Assembly (NCBI RefSeq): GCF_030409415.1
Contig: NZ_JAUFPW010000036.1
Location: 186,001-250,000, forward strand
DNA from: Pedobacter aquatilis
GTDB lineage: Bacteria > Bacteroidota > Bacteroidia > Sphingobacteriales > Sphingobacteriaceae
Length of the DNA stretch: 64,000 bases
Direction: 5' to 3'
Part shown: piece by piece, positions 18,290-28,235 of the stretch
Layout of the letters: the number at the start of each line of letters is the position of its first letter
Numbering within the stretch: the first letter of the stretch is position 1
The notes under the pieces: model-generated
Databases searched by the model: none
The model's input: only the letters and a program-made list of their open reading frames with translations
Told to the model about the DNA's origin: nothing
Made by a program: the position numbers and the translations under genes

Positions 18290-18559
18290 ATGGCAAGCAA
18301 AGAATATATATACATCCCTTTTAACCGTTCAGTTAATAATTATTTACACGAAATGGAATTAATTTCGGCAGATTTATTTCATGTAAAAACAGTTTTCAGT
18401 GCTGATAAAAAAACTTTAAACATCAAAACAGAACACGAAAATCTGGTTTCAATAATTATAAATCCAGTTTATGCAATAATTACAAAGCTCGCAGAAACGG
18501 ATATTGCAAAAGAAATATATGATGTTATCACAAAGAATACTAAGCGGGTTTGTAACTAG
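18290..18559 (+). CDS. Hypothetical protein, 89 aa
   Basis: A small soluble protein with no signal peptide. The first half has alternating hydrophobic residues (YIYIPFNRSVNNYLHEMELI, then FHVKTVFSADKKTLNIKT), suggesting an alpha-beta fold, and the C-terminal third is helical (ITKLAETDIAKEIYDVI). No known family is recognised. The ATG follows an A-rich leader typical of the phylum. It lies alone, 129 bases upstream of the carboxylesterase. Confidence 0.6.
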   Translation: MASKEYIYIPFNRSVNNYLHEMELISADLFHVKTVFSADKKTLNIKTEHENLVSIIINPVYAIITKLAETDIAKEIYDVITKNTKRVCN

Positions 18560-18650
18560 AGTGTAAATCACACGTATCTTATTTGAACTTAGCTTTTTGT
18601 AAAATTTTAACCATAATTTAAGCTTCTTAAAGCTAAGATGTTAGTTTGCT

Positions 18651-18658
18651 TATATTTG
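18651..18658 (+). promoter_or_regulatory. Likely -7 element of the carboxylesterase gene
   Basis: TATATTTG is an exact match to TAnnTTTG. It lies inside the longest open frame of the esterase gene (which could begin at 18638), so if it works as a promoter the true start must lie downstream, at 18668 or 18689. Confidence 0.45.
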
Positions 18659-18688
18659 AAACATAATATGAAGTTCCTCAAAAAAATT

Positions 18689-20344
18689 ATGTTTCGTAAT
18701 ACGGTTAAAACTCTATTTCTAATTTTCTTTTTTTCTTTATCTAAAACTGCAATTGCTCAATCTTCTAAAGAGAAAATTCATGGAATCATTGTTACCACCG
18801 CGAGTGGAAAGTTAGAAGGTAGAACATTACAAAGTGGTGTACATACTTTTAAAGGCGTTCCGTATGCCGTTCCGCCTGTTGGAGATTTAAGGTGGAAAGC
18901 TCCGCAAGCATTAACTAATTGGAGTGGCGTTAAAAAAGCCATCAACTTTGGTCCTCGCCCGGTTCAAAAATCAGGTATTTTGTACGAGTTCCGCTCTGAG
19001 CAAATGAGCGAAGATTGCTTATATCTAAATATTTGGACCGCAGCAAATTCATCTGAAGAGCGTAGACCCGTTTATGTTTTTATACACGGTGGCTCCTTTA
19101 TACATGGAGATGGTTCACAACCTGCATACGATGGCGAGAGCATGGCTAAGCAAGGTGTGGTTTACATTTCCATCAATTATAGATTAGGTGTTTTTGGATT
19201 TTTAGCACACCCTGATTTAAGTAAGGAATCAGAAAATGGTGCATCAGGAAACTATGGACTTTTGGACCAAGTTGCTGCACTAAAATGGATTAAAAAGAAT
19301 ATTTCTGCTTTTGGTGGAGACCCAGATAATGTAACCATTGGCGGAGAATCGGTAGGTGCTCAATCTATTAGTGCACACATGACATCGCCATTATCTAGGA
19401 ATCTTTTTTCGGCTGCAATCGCACAAAGCAGTTCACTCCTCGATTCGAGAGGTTTAATTAAATCAAAAGCATCAGCAGAAAAATTAGGTGTAGAATTTTC
19501 TGAATTAACCAAAACATCATCAATTAAAGAAATGAGGCTAATTGATGAGAAAAAGCTTCTAAAAATCGCATCAAAAAACGACCCAAGGAGATTTAAACCC
19601 ACAGTTGATGGATATTTTCTTAAAGAATTTCCTTTAAAAACTTTTGAAAATGGTAATCAGGCTAATGTGCCGTTGTTGGTTGGCTGGAATGCAGATGAAG
19701 TGCCATCTTTAGCTTTTTACAGATTAAAACGGGCTACGCCTGAAAATTTCGAGAAAAGGGTAAGAAAAATTTATGGAGATAAAGCAGATATGCTTTTACA
19801 ATATTATCCGGTTAATACAAAAGCTGAAGCAAAAATTGCAGGCTCGAAACTTGGTAGTGATTGGCTTATAAATTATGGCTCTTGGCAACTTGCAGAATTG
19901 CATGCAAAGAAAAAAACAGCGCCGGTATATCGTTATCTTTTTGCACAACCTCATCCAGGCTTAACATCGAGAGCTATAAACGATGGTAGTTTTTTTCAGA
20001 AAATTTTAAAGAGATTAATTAATAGCGCTATTACAGGATCTGCATTTCATGCGGCAGAAATAGAATACGCATTAGGAAATTTAGATGTTCAGGATAATTA
20101 CGCCTGGACGACTGATGATCATGTTGTTTCTAATCAAATGCAGGGCTATTTCGTAAATTTTATAAAAAATGCTAATCCGAATGGCAAAACAAAGAATGGA
20201 TTAACTTTAGAAAAATGGCCTGAAATTAAATCCGGAAGTGCAACAAAATTCATGAAAATTGGAGTAAAAAGTGGAGCCGAGGTAGAAATTGATTCAAACA
20301 GAGCTCGTTATCTTCTGCTGCAAAAAATTGGCGTCGCCGATTAG
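18689..20344 (+). CDS. Exported type B carboxylesterase
   Basis: An alpha/beta-hydrolase of the para-nitrobenzyl esterase/cholinesterase family, about 551 residues. It begins with a signal peptide MFRNTVKTLFLIFFFSLSKT and is then close to the standard family length. Visible landmarks are FKGVPYAVPPVGDLRWKAPQ, the SEDCLYLNIW motif, the oxyanion-hole FIHGGSF, the serine nucleophile in GGESVGAQS, and the probable catalytic histidine in SAFHAAEIEY. The nucleophile motif has V where most members have A, a tolerated change. Earlier starts exist at 18638 and 18668; 18689 was chosen because it gives the best signal peptide and lies after the -7 element. The physiological substrate is unknown. Confidence 0.92.
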   Translation: MFRNTVKTLFLIFFFSLSKTAIAQSSKEKIHGIIVTTASGKLEGRTLQSGVHTFKGVPYAVPPVGDLRWKAPQALTNWSGVKKAINFGPRPVQKSGILYEFRSEQMSEDCLYLNIWTAANSSEERRPVYVFIHGGSFIHGDGSQPAYDGESMAKQGVVYISINYRLGVFGFLAHPDLSKESENGASGNYGLLDQVAALKWIKKNISAFGGDPDNVTIGGESVGAQSISAHMTSPLSRNLFSAAIAQSSSLLDSRGLIKSKASAEKLGVEFSELTKTSSIKEMRLIDEKKLLKIASKNDPRRFKPTVDGYFLKEFPLKTFENGNQANVPLLVGWNADEVPSLAFYRLKRATPENFEKRVRKIYGDKADMLLQYYPVNTKAEAKIAGSKLGSDWLINYGSWQLAELHAKKKTAPVYRYLFAQPHPGLTSRAINDGSFFQKILKRLINSAITGSAFHAAEIEYALGNLDVQDNYAWTTDDHVVSNQMQGYFVNFIKNANPNGKTKNGLTLEKWPEIKSGSATKFMKIGVKSGAEVEIDSNRARYLLLQKIGVAD

Positions 20345-20364
20345 TTCCATTATAGACTATTATC

Positions 20365-22452
20365 TTATTTAACCAATAAACCAATACAGCTTACTTTAAA
20401 TTTTTCTGATAGTAATAGAATGTGCTCAAGCTTTTTCTTTGGTATTGGCTTCGGCTGATAAAGTTCAACATCATCGGTATCAAGCTTCTTATTTGCTTTA
20501 ACATCATCATTAACATTCAAATTTTCTAATATTCTGGAGATAATTTCCTGCTCATAAATTGATATGCCCTTATCGAAAATATTTAATGAAGTGATTAGTG
20601 CATTTATCTGATAAATAATCAATTGAATATTATAAAAAGAATTCAGGTCTCCCCTTTTTCTAAACGGTTCCTGACTTGCAGAATCAATTCCTTCAGACAA
20701 TGCAGATAAGCTCATGTTAGCATCTTTTCGAGACATCCTCAACAATGTTTCTTTATTCTCAATTTCAGAAATATCAGCTGTGCTTAATAAATAAGTTTTA
20801 GTAAAATTTATTGCCTGATTGATTTTATCACGAAGCTGCTTACTATCCCATATCGGGAATAATATTGATGCTAAAACAGCAATTAAACAACCTAAAATTG
20901 TAAAAAGAATACGCTCTTGAATAATGTGATCGAAATGCCCATGGTAACTCCCTAAAGTTAAAATAACCGCCGGAGTAATGAATAAAACACTTATTGTATA
21001 GTTTATCCTATTAAAAGAGAAGAAACCGAGCAATAAAAATACTGACAATGACAACAATATTGCAGGATTTTTTATGAAATAAATTAAGGCCAAACCGACA
21101 ATTATACCACCCAAACTACCCGATAAGCGCTGCAAATTCCTACGCCATGTAACTGTAAATTTTGGCCTTGCTACAATTACCAATGTTAAAAATAGCCAAT
21201 AACTGTATTTGCTAAGTGATAATTGGCTGATTAGCAAGAAACCAAAAAGAAAGCATAACGCAAGCCTTATAGAAAATCTAAAAAAAGGTGATTTAAAAGA
21301 TAAATGATGCTTTAATGTTGATTTATCAACAGTAACAAAAGCTGGATAATTGGGCATTATACCTAAGTTTTCTGCCTGTAAATTTCTTGCAGTTGTATGT
21401 GTTCTTATTAACTCCAAAATATGAACTACAGCATCAGTATTAGCCACAAATTGAGATAAAATATCCTTTTGGTTTGGCGAAGCGTTTTCTTCTTCTATTC
21501 TTATTAAATCAATTAAATTATTGTATTTATGATTGCTGTAGCCAGCAAAATCAGATTTAACAGTGTGTACATTTCTTGCCAAATCTTCTAATTCAAAGGC
21601 TAGTAAATTTAAAAGCCTCGTCATTAAATCAAGCGAAGACTTTTTTAAAACCTCTCGTACAAGCCCATAATCGTAATGCACAGCATTTAATTGCTCATAC
21701 AAATCGATTAATAATAAAGCTCTACCTAATAAAATCTGTCCGTTTTTATTGTCTGGAGACATAGCTTGCCTATCCGTTAACAGCAAATTCCGAATAAGTT
21801 CGTGTTTTTGATTTACTTTTATGTGTAGCTTAATAATTTCTTTCTGAGATGCATCAAAAGGAATTTGAACATCATAATTACTGGCTTTTGCCTTTAAAAA
21901 AACAGCGCTACTCATTATGCATTCAAAAATTGCATGATTTAAAGAGCGATAGGGAAAAACTAAGATTTGCAGCAAGCTTATTAAGTAGTACCAAACACCA
22001 CCAATAAGCATATAAAAGCTAAAATTAACCGGGTTTTTAGGGTGAAGTCCCATTACAAAACAGCACACTACAAGTGCCATTGTACCAATTATACTAATTC
22101 GATTGCCATACACCGCAAACATAGAAAAACCAAATGCAGCCAACGTCATAACGGTGGCAAGCAATAATGTAGAGGACAAAGAAAGCGAGATAATTATTGT
22201 TGTAAGGAAAAACACAACAATACCATAAAGTGCAGTTCTAAATTTGTTAAATTTATTATCTGGAAAATCCGTTAAGCTTACCAATAAAGCGCCTACTCCT
22301 ATTCCAGATGCTAATTCTGGTTGCTTAAGCCAATAAAATATTACTATTGGCAGAACGATTGTAATTGTATTTCTCAGTGCATCAGAAAAGTATTCGCCTA
22401 AGAAGAAATAAATTATATTAAGACCGAAAGATTTTTGCTGGCTAGAATCCAA
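20365..22452 (-). CDS. FUSC (fusaric acid resistance-like) family inner membrane protein
   Basis: A 695-residue membrane protein with the architecture of YccS/AaeB-type FUSC proteins: about six transmembrane segments in residues 30-165, a long cytoplasmic helical region (about 170-395), a second set of six segments at about 400-535, and a C-terminal cytoplasmic tail. The second half holds the family signature around ARPKFTVTWRRNLQRLSGSL followed by GGIIVG. Related proteins are parts of efflux systems for aromatic acids. No HlyD partner is adjacent, so it may act alone. Its 3' end faces the carboxylesterase, 20 bases away. Confidence 0.88.
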   Translation of the reverse strand: MDSSQQKSFGLNIIYFFLGEYFSDALRNTITIVLPIVIFYWLKQPELASGIGVGALLVSLTDFPDNKFNKFRTALYGIVVFFLTTIIISLSLSSTLLLATVMTLAAFGFSMFAVYGNRISIIGTMALVVCCFVMGLHPKNPVNFSFYMLIGGVWYYLISLLQILVFPYRSLNHAIFECIMSSAVFLKAKASNYDVQIPFDASQKEIIKLHIKVNQKHELIRNLLLTDRQAMSPDNKNGQILLGRALLLIDLYEQLNAVHYDYGLVREVLKKSSLDLMTRLLNLLAFELEDLARNVHTVKSDFAGYSNHKYNNLIDLIRIEEENASPNQKDILSQFVANTDAVVHILELIRTHTTARNLQAENLGIMPNYPAFVTVDKSTLKHHLSFKSPFFRFSIRLALCFLFGFLLISQLSLSKYSYWLFLTLVIVARPKFTVTWRRNLQRLSGSLGGIIVGLALIYFIKNPAILLSLSVFLLLGFFSFNRINYTISVLFITPAVILTLGSYHGHFDHIIQERILFTILGCLIAVLASILFPIWDSKQLRDKINQAINFTKTYLLSTADISEIENKETLLRMSRKDANMSLSALSEGIDSASQEPFRKRGDLNSFYNIQLIIYQINALITSLNIFDKGISIYEQEIISRILENLNVNDDVKANKKLDTDDVELYQPKPIPKKKLEHILLLSEKFKVSCIGLLVK

Positions 22453-22474
22453 AAACGAATGATTATTAAGGCAG

Positions 22475-22482
22475 CAAAAGTA
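22475..22482 (-). promoter_or_regulatory. Likely -7 element of the FUSC gene
   Basis: The minus strand reads TACTTTTG, a match to TAnnTTTG, 23 bases upstream of the ATG at 22452. This would give a leader of roughly 15 bases. A TTTA about 19 bases further upstream could serve as the -33 element. Confidence 0.45.
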
Positions 22483-22732
22483 AGACTAAACTCTCATTAA
22501 ATTTTAATAGAATGATTTTTTTACGCGTTAATTATTTAATTTCGCATCATAATTAGCAATACTCAAAAGAAATATCTGAAACGCTTAAAATTTAAGTGAA
22601 TAACTGGGCCAGTAAACTTATCACGGTTAATCAAAACAAGAATATTAAGATTAAATGCTCATGAATGCATAAACTGTAGCAAAGAAATAAAGTAAAATTG
22701 GGTAATGCTATTGATGATTAGCCATAAGCGAA

Positions 22733-22885
22733 TTACTGCGCCAGCCAAAAAGAATAGTTATCAGGACCTAAAAAATAAGTTAACGTAATTAATGCAATAA
22801 TTAAGCTTATAGGCCAGATAAATGATAATTTATCTTTTGGCGTATCGATAGTTAACCTTTGAAATTGTGAGTTACGCTTTGACAT
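22733..22885 (-). CDS. Small single-span membrane protein, 50 aa
   Basis: The frame starts MSKRNSQFQRLTIDTPKDKL and continues into one hydrophobic helix (FIWPISLIIALITLTYFLG), then ends with DNYSFWLAQ. A positively charged N terminus before a single helix suggests an inner membrane protein with its N terminus inside. The frame extends 12 codons further upstream, to 22921. No family is recognised. It lies just beyond the terminator of the DUF4625 operon. Confidence 0.45.
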   Translation of the reverse strand: MSKRNSQFQRLTIDTPKDKLSFIWPISLIIALITLTYFLGPDNYSFWLAQ

Positions 22886-22931
22886 ATCTAGAGAATTTAT
22901 ATCATAACCACATTTAGGCAAAAATGTTTTA

Positions 22932-22967
22932 AAAAAGCCACTGAAATATTTTCAGTAGCTTTTTTAG
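22932..22967 (-). terminator. Rho-independent terminator of the metal-uptake operon
   Basis: AAAAAAGCCACTGAAA and TTTTCAGTAGCTTTTTT form a long stem with one mismatch, flanked by A and T tracts, 16 bases beyond the stop of the propeller lipoprotein gene at 22983. It works on the minus strand and could be bidirectional. Confidence 0.8.
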
Positions 22968-22982
22968 TCATTAATACTGAAA

Positions 22983-24221
22983 TTAATCATTATGTCCTGC
23001 ACTGGTTTCAAAGCCAAAAAGTGCTAATTTAACCGGGCGGGCAGAAACTTTATGTTTTATAACAGCACTAAAATCAGTTAAACTAATTTGGGCAACTTCT
23101 CCACTTGCAGGCAAAGCGATGTAAGCAAATTTAGCAGTTGCCTCTAAAACTGGCTTGTAAGTATCGGTAGCAATTACAGCCGAAATTACTGTTCCTTCCT
23201 TAATAAGTTTACCTGTCGATAATTCGTAAATTCTTAATTTACCGTCTAAAGTTAAAATCAACAAATTTTTACCAGCATAATCAACTTTACACTGGAAAGC
23301 ATCAGCACCTGTGTAAATCGGAGCAATTTTGTTATTAACGATATCAATCGAATAAGCACCCTTAGTGGCAACATAACCGATAAATTTATCAGCTGCATCT
23401 GCATACAAAATAGTTGCTAAGCGAAATGCGCCAAAACCGTCAGGATTTGCAATTACCTTTTGTGTACCAGAAGAATTTACAACCAGAACGCCCCCTGCTG
23501 TTGCGGCAGCATTTGTAAAACCACCAAAAACTGCGTTTATACCATCACTTGCATTACCATGAATATTACCAAAATCTACTTTTGATTGGTGAATTGTTCT
23601 ACCATCCTTATCAATAATTATTGCTTTAGTAGGCGATGCGCTTGCTGTAGCAGCTGTTGTAACCGCAATAGTACCATTATCAAAATTAGCCATAGCACCA
23701 TGATGCGCTAACAAGCCTGCGTTTATGGTTTTAAATTTTGCATTCGCAGTATTAAAATCAGCTTCTTTACCTAAACTTAAAGTTCCATCCGCATCGTTAA
23801 AAATTAGGGATTCATCTTTTGAACTTTTAAAGTGTGTAGGTTTTAATCCTGTTGATGTAATCGAAGCCCATTTTGGTAAACCTGCAACATCTACATGGTC
23901 GGTGTGGCTAGCTAAACCGCTATCAAAAACTTCTACAAGGTTTTGGCTTTGATACAAAACATTCGCGTATCTACCACCCGCAGTTCCATAAAGGTTTGCT
24001 AATGGAAATTTAGCATCATAAAAAGTAATAGCTGCATTAAAAGGATCGATTTGAGTTAATTTGCTCGACAGCTCATCAGCCACGAGAACGCGAACAAATT
24101 TAAATTCTTTTTTGGCATCCGGTGTTTCGGGTTGTGGTTCGTTGTTATCTTTTTTACAAGCTGCAAAAGCTGCTGCGATTACAAAAAGAAGTGTGGCTTT
24201 TTTAAAATAGTTGTTTAACAT
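22983..24221 (-). CDS. Beta-propeller lipoprotein, AztD-like
   Basis: A 412-residue lipoprotein with lipobox FAAC followed by K-K-D. The rest is a run of beta-propeller-like repeats rich in small residues and D-G turns (DADGTLSLGKEADF, YAGKNLLILTLDGKLRIYEL). Histidines cluster in the first half: HTDHVDVAGLP, THFKS and LLAHHGAM. This combination, a periplasmic propeller with H-x-D-H and H-H-G motifs, recalls the zinc metallochaperone AztD, and I infer metal binding. It is the last gene of a minus-strand operon with two DUF4625-type lipoproteins and a TonB receptor, and a strong terminator follows. The AztD resemblance is from motif memory and needs a profile search. Confidence 0.7.
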   Translation of the reverse strand: MLNNYFKKATLLFVIAAAFAACKKDNNEPQPETPDAKKEFKFVRVLVADELSSKLTQIDPFNAAITFYDAKFPLANLYGTAGGRYANVLYQSQNLVEVFDSGLASHTDHVDVAGLPKWASITSTGLKPTHFKSSKDESLIFNDADGTLSLGKEADFNTANAKFKTINAGLLAHHGAMANFDNGTIAVTTAATASASPTKAIIIDKDGRTIHQSKVDFGNIHGNASDGINAVFGGFTNAAATAGGVLVVNSSGTQKVIANPDGFGAFRLATILYADAADKFIGYVATKGAYSIDIVNNKIAPIYTGADAFQCKVDYAGKNLLILTLDGKLRIYELSTGKLIKEGTVISAVIATDTYKPVLEATAKFAYIALPASGEVAQISLTDFSAVIKHKVSARPVKLALFGFETSAGHND

Positions 24222-24250
24222 GATTTGATTTTTATAATATGAATGATTAA

Positions 24251-24721
24251 TTATTGAACTTTTATACTGATGCCTTTAATACTTTGCCATCCGGCTTTGT
24301 CTGTAAGGCGAATTAGAAAATGATAATCGCCTGGGTCAACATCGGCCGGGACGGTAATTTCTTCACTTATACTATAAGCTTTTTGTCCCGCTGGAATATT
24401 CAATGTTTTGATTAGCAAATAGGGCTTTACCGGACTTTTAATCGGTTCCATGTTACATTCACTAACTTCTGTACTATGCGAATGATGATCGAAATTATGG
24501 TGAATATCAATGCTTGATGAACCCAACTCAACGTTATCACTGAAAGCCGCTTTGAACAAAAACTTCTCCCCCCTTTTTATCACACTACATTGTTTCGGGA
24601 ATGCGGCAGCTGTGCTTACATCAATTACTGGGTAAGTTGTATCTACTTCTTCGGTTTCCTTTTTACAGGAAGAAATGAGCAAGGCAAAGCCCAGGCAAAA
24701 AATTGCGAATTGTTTTTTCAT
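24251..24721 (-). CDS. DUF4625-type lipoprotein with His cluster
   Basis: A 156-residue lipoprotein with signal MKKQFAIFCLGFALLISSC. The mature part is an immunoglobulin-like beta domain with GEKFLFKAAFSDN and VDPGDYHFLIRLTDKAGWQ, which matches the DUF4625 pattern. The middle carries a striking histidine cluster, IDIHHNFDHHSHSTEVSECN, that could bind zinc or another transition metal. It sits between the propeller lipoprotein (29 bases away) and a second, larger DUF4625-type protein (57 bases away), all on one strand. A role in capturing metal at the cell surface for the TonB receptor is inferred from context. Confidence 0.75.
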   Translation of the reverse strand: MKKQFAIFCLGFALLISSCKKETEEVDTTYPVIDVSTAAAFPKQCSVIKRGEKFLFKAAFSDNVELGSSSIDIHHNFDHHSHSTEVSECNMEPIKSPVKPYLLIKTLNIPAGQKAYSISEEITVPADVDPGDYHFLIRLTDKAGWQSIKGISIKVQ

Positions 24722-24778
24722 AAATAAATGATTTGATAAGTGATTTAATGTCAGATTTTTACGCCCGACCGATTTGAA

Positions 24779-25702
24779 TTAATTAATTTCTACAGGTATT
24801 TCGATATATTGATAAAAACTGATATTATAAGTGGAATTTTTGTAAACAACGCCAAAATAATATGTGCCCGATTCCCAGATTTTCGCACCCGAAATTGCAT
24901 TTGGTGTAGGGAAATTATTGTCTTGTGTACCACCAACAATCATATTAGGCCAGTTTCGGGTAGTTATATTGGTAACAGCATCGAATGTTGAGTTTGAAAA
25001 AAAATCAGTTTTTGTCCAACCTTTATGTTCTACAACATCATACACAATAGCTTTAGTAAAATCTATTTTATCTATTGATTCAGGGCGATGATTATGCTTT
25101 TTGTTGATAAACAAAATGTACATTTTACCATCACCTTTTACATTTGATATGGTAACTTGAGCATGTATTAAATCGTCCTTTTTTAATTTTGAACCGTTAA
25201 CAATAAATGCACCAGTACGATAAAAACGAGCATTGTTTGAAAATACATTAAAAATACTTGCTGTAGGGTTAACAGGGGCATTTGCCTCGCTATAAATGGT
25301 TATAGATTTTTTTAATTCAAATCTTTTACCATCCTGCTCATTTACTATAATTACAAAATCATACTTACCTTCAACAGCATCGTTTGGTATAGAAAAATGC
25401 TTGTGCACACTAGCATTTTTCGCACCTTTGTACTGGTCCCAAACTACTTCATACTTCCAGGGTTTTAAATATGTTTCGCTGCCTTTTGGTAAAATTTTCA
25501 CCTCTATGGTTTCAAGTTTATCTCCAGCCAAAACATCAGCATTAAAATGAAAATCCTTACCAAGGATGCCGATTTCATTGTTATTCAAACCAATTTCCAG
25601 ATTTTCAATTGTGGCAATTTTATCATCCTGATTATCTTTTTTGCAAGCACTCATTATACTTGTAGTCAATAGAATTGTGATTAGTATTTTTTTTGTTTTC
25701 AT
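24779..25702 (-). CDS. Two-domain DUF4625-like lipoprotein
   Basis: A 307-residue lipoprotein with signal MKTKKILITILLTTSIMSAC followed by K-K-D. Residues 30-135 form a beta-rich domain like DUF4625 (GKDFHFNADVLAGDKLETIE, HKHFSIPNDAVEGKYDFVII). Residues 140-307 form a second beta domain with KKHNHRPESIDKID and a C-terminal YYFGVVYKNSTYNISFYQ. Histidines are fewer than in the neighbouring 156-residue protein. It starts 16 bases after the TonB receptor stop and is surely co-transcribed with it. It probably cooperates with the receptor on the outer membrane, as a cap or ligand-delivery protein. Confidence 0.72.
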   Translation of the reverse strand: MKTKKILITILLTTSIMSACKKDNQDDKIATIENLEIGLNNNEIGILGKDFHFNADVLAGDKLETIEVKILPKGSETYLKPWKYEVVWDQYKGAKNASVHKHFSIPNDAVEGKYDFVIIVNEQDGKRFELKKSITIYSEANAPVNPTASIFNVFSNNARFYRTGAFIVNGSKLKKDDLIHAQVTISNVKGDGKMYILFINKKHNHRPESIDKIDFTKAIVYDVVEHKGWTKTDFFSNSTFDAVTNITTRNWPNMIVGGTQDNNFPTPNAISGAKIWESGTYYFGVVYKNSTYNISFYQYIEIPVEIN

Positions 25703-25718
25703 ATGAGTATTCGATAAA

Positions 25719-28133
25719 TTATTTTGATGAGTTTTCTCTGATGGAAAATGGAATGTTTAGCGAGAGAATTAGATTATGACCAGCCTCGGGCAATTCTATT
25801 AACCTGTAAAAGCTTGTGTGATTAAGGTATTTTTTATCTAAAAGATTTTGAGCCTGAAGATTTACCGAGATTGCTCTGCCGCCAACATCGATTTTTGTAC
25901 CAGCTTGAATATTAATAATGCCATAACCATCTGTTTTTTTCTCAGGCGGAACAATATTATCCTGTCGTGATGTTAAACGATAATCTATTGATAAGTAACT
26001 TTCTTTAAATTTTGAACCAAAATCCTTATTGTATGATAGATTTATCAAAACCGATGGTGGTGGAGAAAACGGCAACACGTAACCTTTTTTATCTCCAGAA
26101 AGTTGTTTTGCAAAAAGATATTCTGCCAAAGCCTCAACCGAGATATTTTTAATAAGATTTGCCTTAATCTGAAACTCAGCTCCATAACGCATCACCTTGC
26201 TCTGCGCATATTCGAAAACCTGGTTTCCGGCACCATAATCGTAATCGTGCAATGCCGTTGGATTTAAATAGATGTAATTAGGAAAATAATTATAGAATGG
26301 ACTAAAATTGATTGATAAACTTTGAGTTTTATAGCTTAAACCAAAATCTGCCTGATAAGATATTTCTGGTGATAAATTTGGATTTCCTTTTTCGTAACTG
26401 AAATAATGATAATTAACGCCGTTCGCACCTAATTCTTTCGCTATTGGCATTCTAAAACTTTTACCCAAATTCCATTTAAGCGAGAATTTTCCTCTGTTGA
26501 AATTCATTCCGACTGAATAAACAAAACTGTTGAAATTCCTTGTCAAATCATTTGCTCTGGTTAAATATTGGTCAGTTTCCATTCCGTTAATTGCAACCGG
26601 AGATAAAAACCAATCGTTGTATTTATCCATCGAAATATGACCAAAATCATATCTTAAAGCGCCAAGCAATAAAATTTCATCAGTGATTTTGAACTTATCA
26701 TAAATAAAAGCACCTAGGGTAAACTGCCTAAAAGCCGGAACTAAAAAACTCCAACCGCTAATTTTATTGTTTTGGTATTCGGTATTCAAACCGAAATTTA
26801 ATTCGTGTTTCCCAATGCTTACTAAATCTTTAAAATTGGCTGCGAAAACACTTTTATCAAATTCTCGCTCTAAATATGATGGCACATTACGGTTTGATGG
26901 ATAAATTGGCGGCATATACCCATGATTCACGTAAGGGCTAAATTCCTCACGAAAATTGTGTTGAAAACCTAAGTCAATTTTAAAATGGTGCAATCCAATC
27001 CGAAAATCAGTTCGATTAATAATTTTAAAATGATTAACCTGTTGGCTTGGCGTTAAAATATCATTTGATGATGCATCATGCAGGTTAACATCTACCCTTC
27101 TTGGTTCTAAACCATGTGCATTTGCAAAAAATCCGCTTTTACTATTAATGTTGCTGAAGTAGAAAACGGAACGAAATTTCTCATTTACGTATCCTGCGCT
27201 CAAATTAAGGTCTGTTTCTCCCCCGGCAGTATTTCTAAGGAAACCATCTTTTAACGCAACGGCATAATCGTAAACATATACAGAATCCGTAGGCACTTTA
27301 TAATCACTATACTTTTGATAAGTTACCCTCGAATCGAAAAACCAATTTTTGTTTCGCCCATATAAATTGACAGATGTACCATAAAATGCATTGTTGGATT
27401 TACCAGTTAAATCAACACTTCCACCAAGTGAATTGGCCGGAGGAAGTAAAGGCGGTTTCGTATCGATAATACCGGCAATAGCATCAGAACCATAAGCAAA
27501 AGATGCTGAACCTTTTATAATTTCAACTTCCCGGGCAGCATACTGGTCTAATTCCAAACCATGATCTGCACCCCATTGCTGCCCTTCGTGTTTCATTCCT
27601 TTATCTATTACAACAACTCTGTTAAAGCCCATCCCTCTAATTAGTGGTTTAGATTGCCCGCTGCCTATGCCAATGGTTTTAACACCCGGAAGTCTTTCTA
27701 AAGATTTCATCAAGCTTCCACCCAAATTTTTCAACAAGAAATCACGCTTTATCGTTTCAATATTCATAGATTCTTCTTGCGATCTCCTTTCGGCAAAATT
27801 CTCCTTTATCTCAACCTCTGCCAGTTGAAGAATTTTAGGCTTAAGCACCAATGTAAACGATGCAGAATCTTTAGAAACTGTAATCATTTTGTGTAATTTT
27901 TGATGATTGGTGTGGGTTACAATAAGTTCATATTTCCCCTCTGGAATATCTGGGAAAGAAAAATCTCCGCTCTTATCTGATTGAATTGTCTTTCCGATTT
28001 CGATAATAGTTATCGATACATCCGGAATTGAATTTCCATAAGTATCAATCGTTTTCCCAGATAGACGAAAGCTTTGCGCAAAAAGCGCAGAATAGCCTAA
28101 CAAGCTGATGAACAGCAGGCACATTTTCTTCAT
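25719..28133 (-). CDS. TonB-dependent receptor, probable metal (zinc) uptake
   Basis: An 804-residue outer membrane receptor. Residues 1-19 are a signal peptide, about 22-100 a carboxypeptidase-regulatory-like domain (GKTIDTYGNSIPDVSITI), then a plug with LERLPGVKTIGIGSGQSKPL and IRGMGFNRVVVIDKG, and a 22-strand barrel. The plug has KHEGQQWGADHGLELDQYAA, a block I associate with receptors for metals such as ZnuD-like proteins. The final strand ends SLNIPFSIRENSSK. It is followed by two DUF4625-type lipoproteins and an AztD-like lipoprotein, which supports metal rather than sugar uptake: there is no SusD. Cobalamin or a siderophore remain possible ligands. Confidence 0.88.
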   Translation of the reverse strand: MKKMCLLFISLLGYSALFAQSFRLSGKTIDTYGNSIPDVSITIIEIGKTIQSDKSGDFSFPDIPEGKYELIVTHTNHQKLHKMITVSKDSASFTLVLKPKILQLAEVEIKENFAERRSQEESMNIETIKRDFLLKNLGGSLMKSLERLPGVKTIGIGSGQSKPLIRGMGFNRVVVIDKGMKHEGQQWGADHGLELDQYAAREVEIIKGSASFAYGSDAIAGIIDTKPPLLPPANSLGGSVDLTGKSNNAFYGTSVNLYGRNKNWFFDSRVTYQKYSDYKVPTDSVYVYDYAVALKDGFLRNTAGGETDLNLSAGYVNEKFRSVFYFSNINSKSGFFANAHGLEPRRVDVNLHDASSNDILTPSQQVNHFKIINRTDFRIGLHHFKIDLGFQHNFREEFSPYVNHGYMPPIYPSNRNVPSYLEREFDKSVFAANFKDLVSIGKHELNFGLNTEYQNNKISGWSFLVPAFRQFTLGAFIYDKFKITDEILLLGALRYDFGHISMDKYNDWFLSPVAINGMETDQYLTRANDLTRNFNSFVYSVGMNFNRGKFSLKWNLGKSFRMPIAKELGANGVNYHYFSYEKGNPNLSPEISYQADFGLSYKTQSLSINFSPFYNYFPNYIYLNPTALHDYDYGAGNQVFEYAQSKVMRYGAEFQIKANLIKNISVEALAEYLFAKQLSGDKKGYVLPFSPPPSVLINLSYNKDFGSKFKESYLSIDYRLTSRQDNIVPPEKKTDGYGIINIQAGTKIDVGGRAISVNLQAQNLLDKKYLNHTSFYRLIELPEAGHNLILSLNIPFSIRENSSK

Positions 28134-28235
28134 TGTAAAAAATTGGCCGACAAAAAGGTATCAAAATCAAAAGATTAAGGTGCCAAGCGGATAGTAAATG
28201 ATTATTTAAAAGCCCTGGTTTGGGGCAAAAGAATG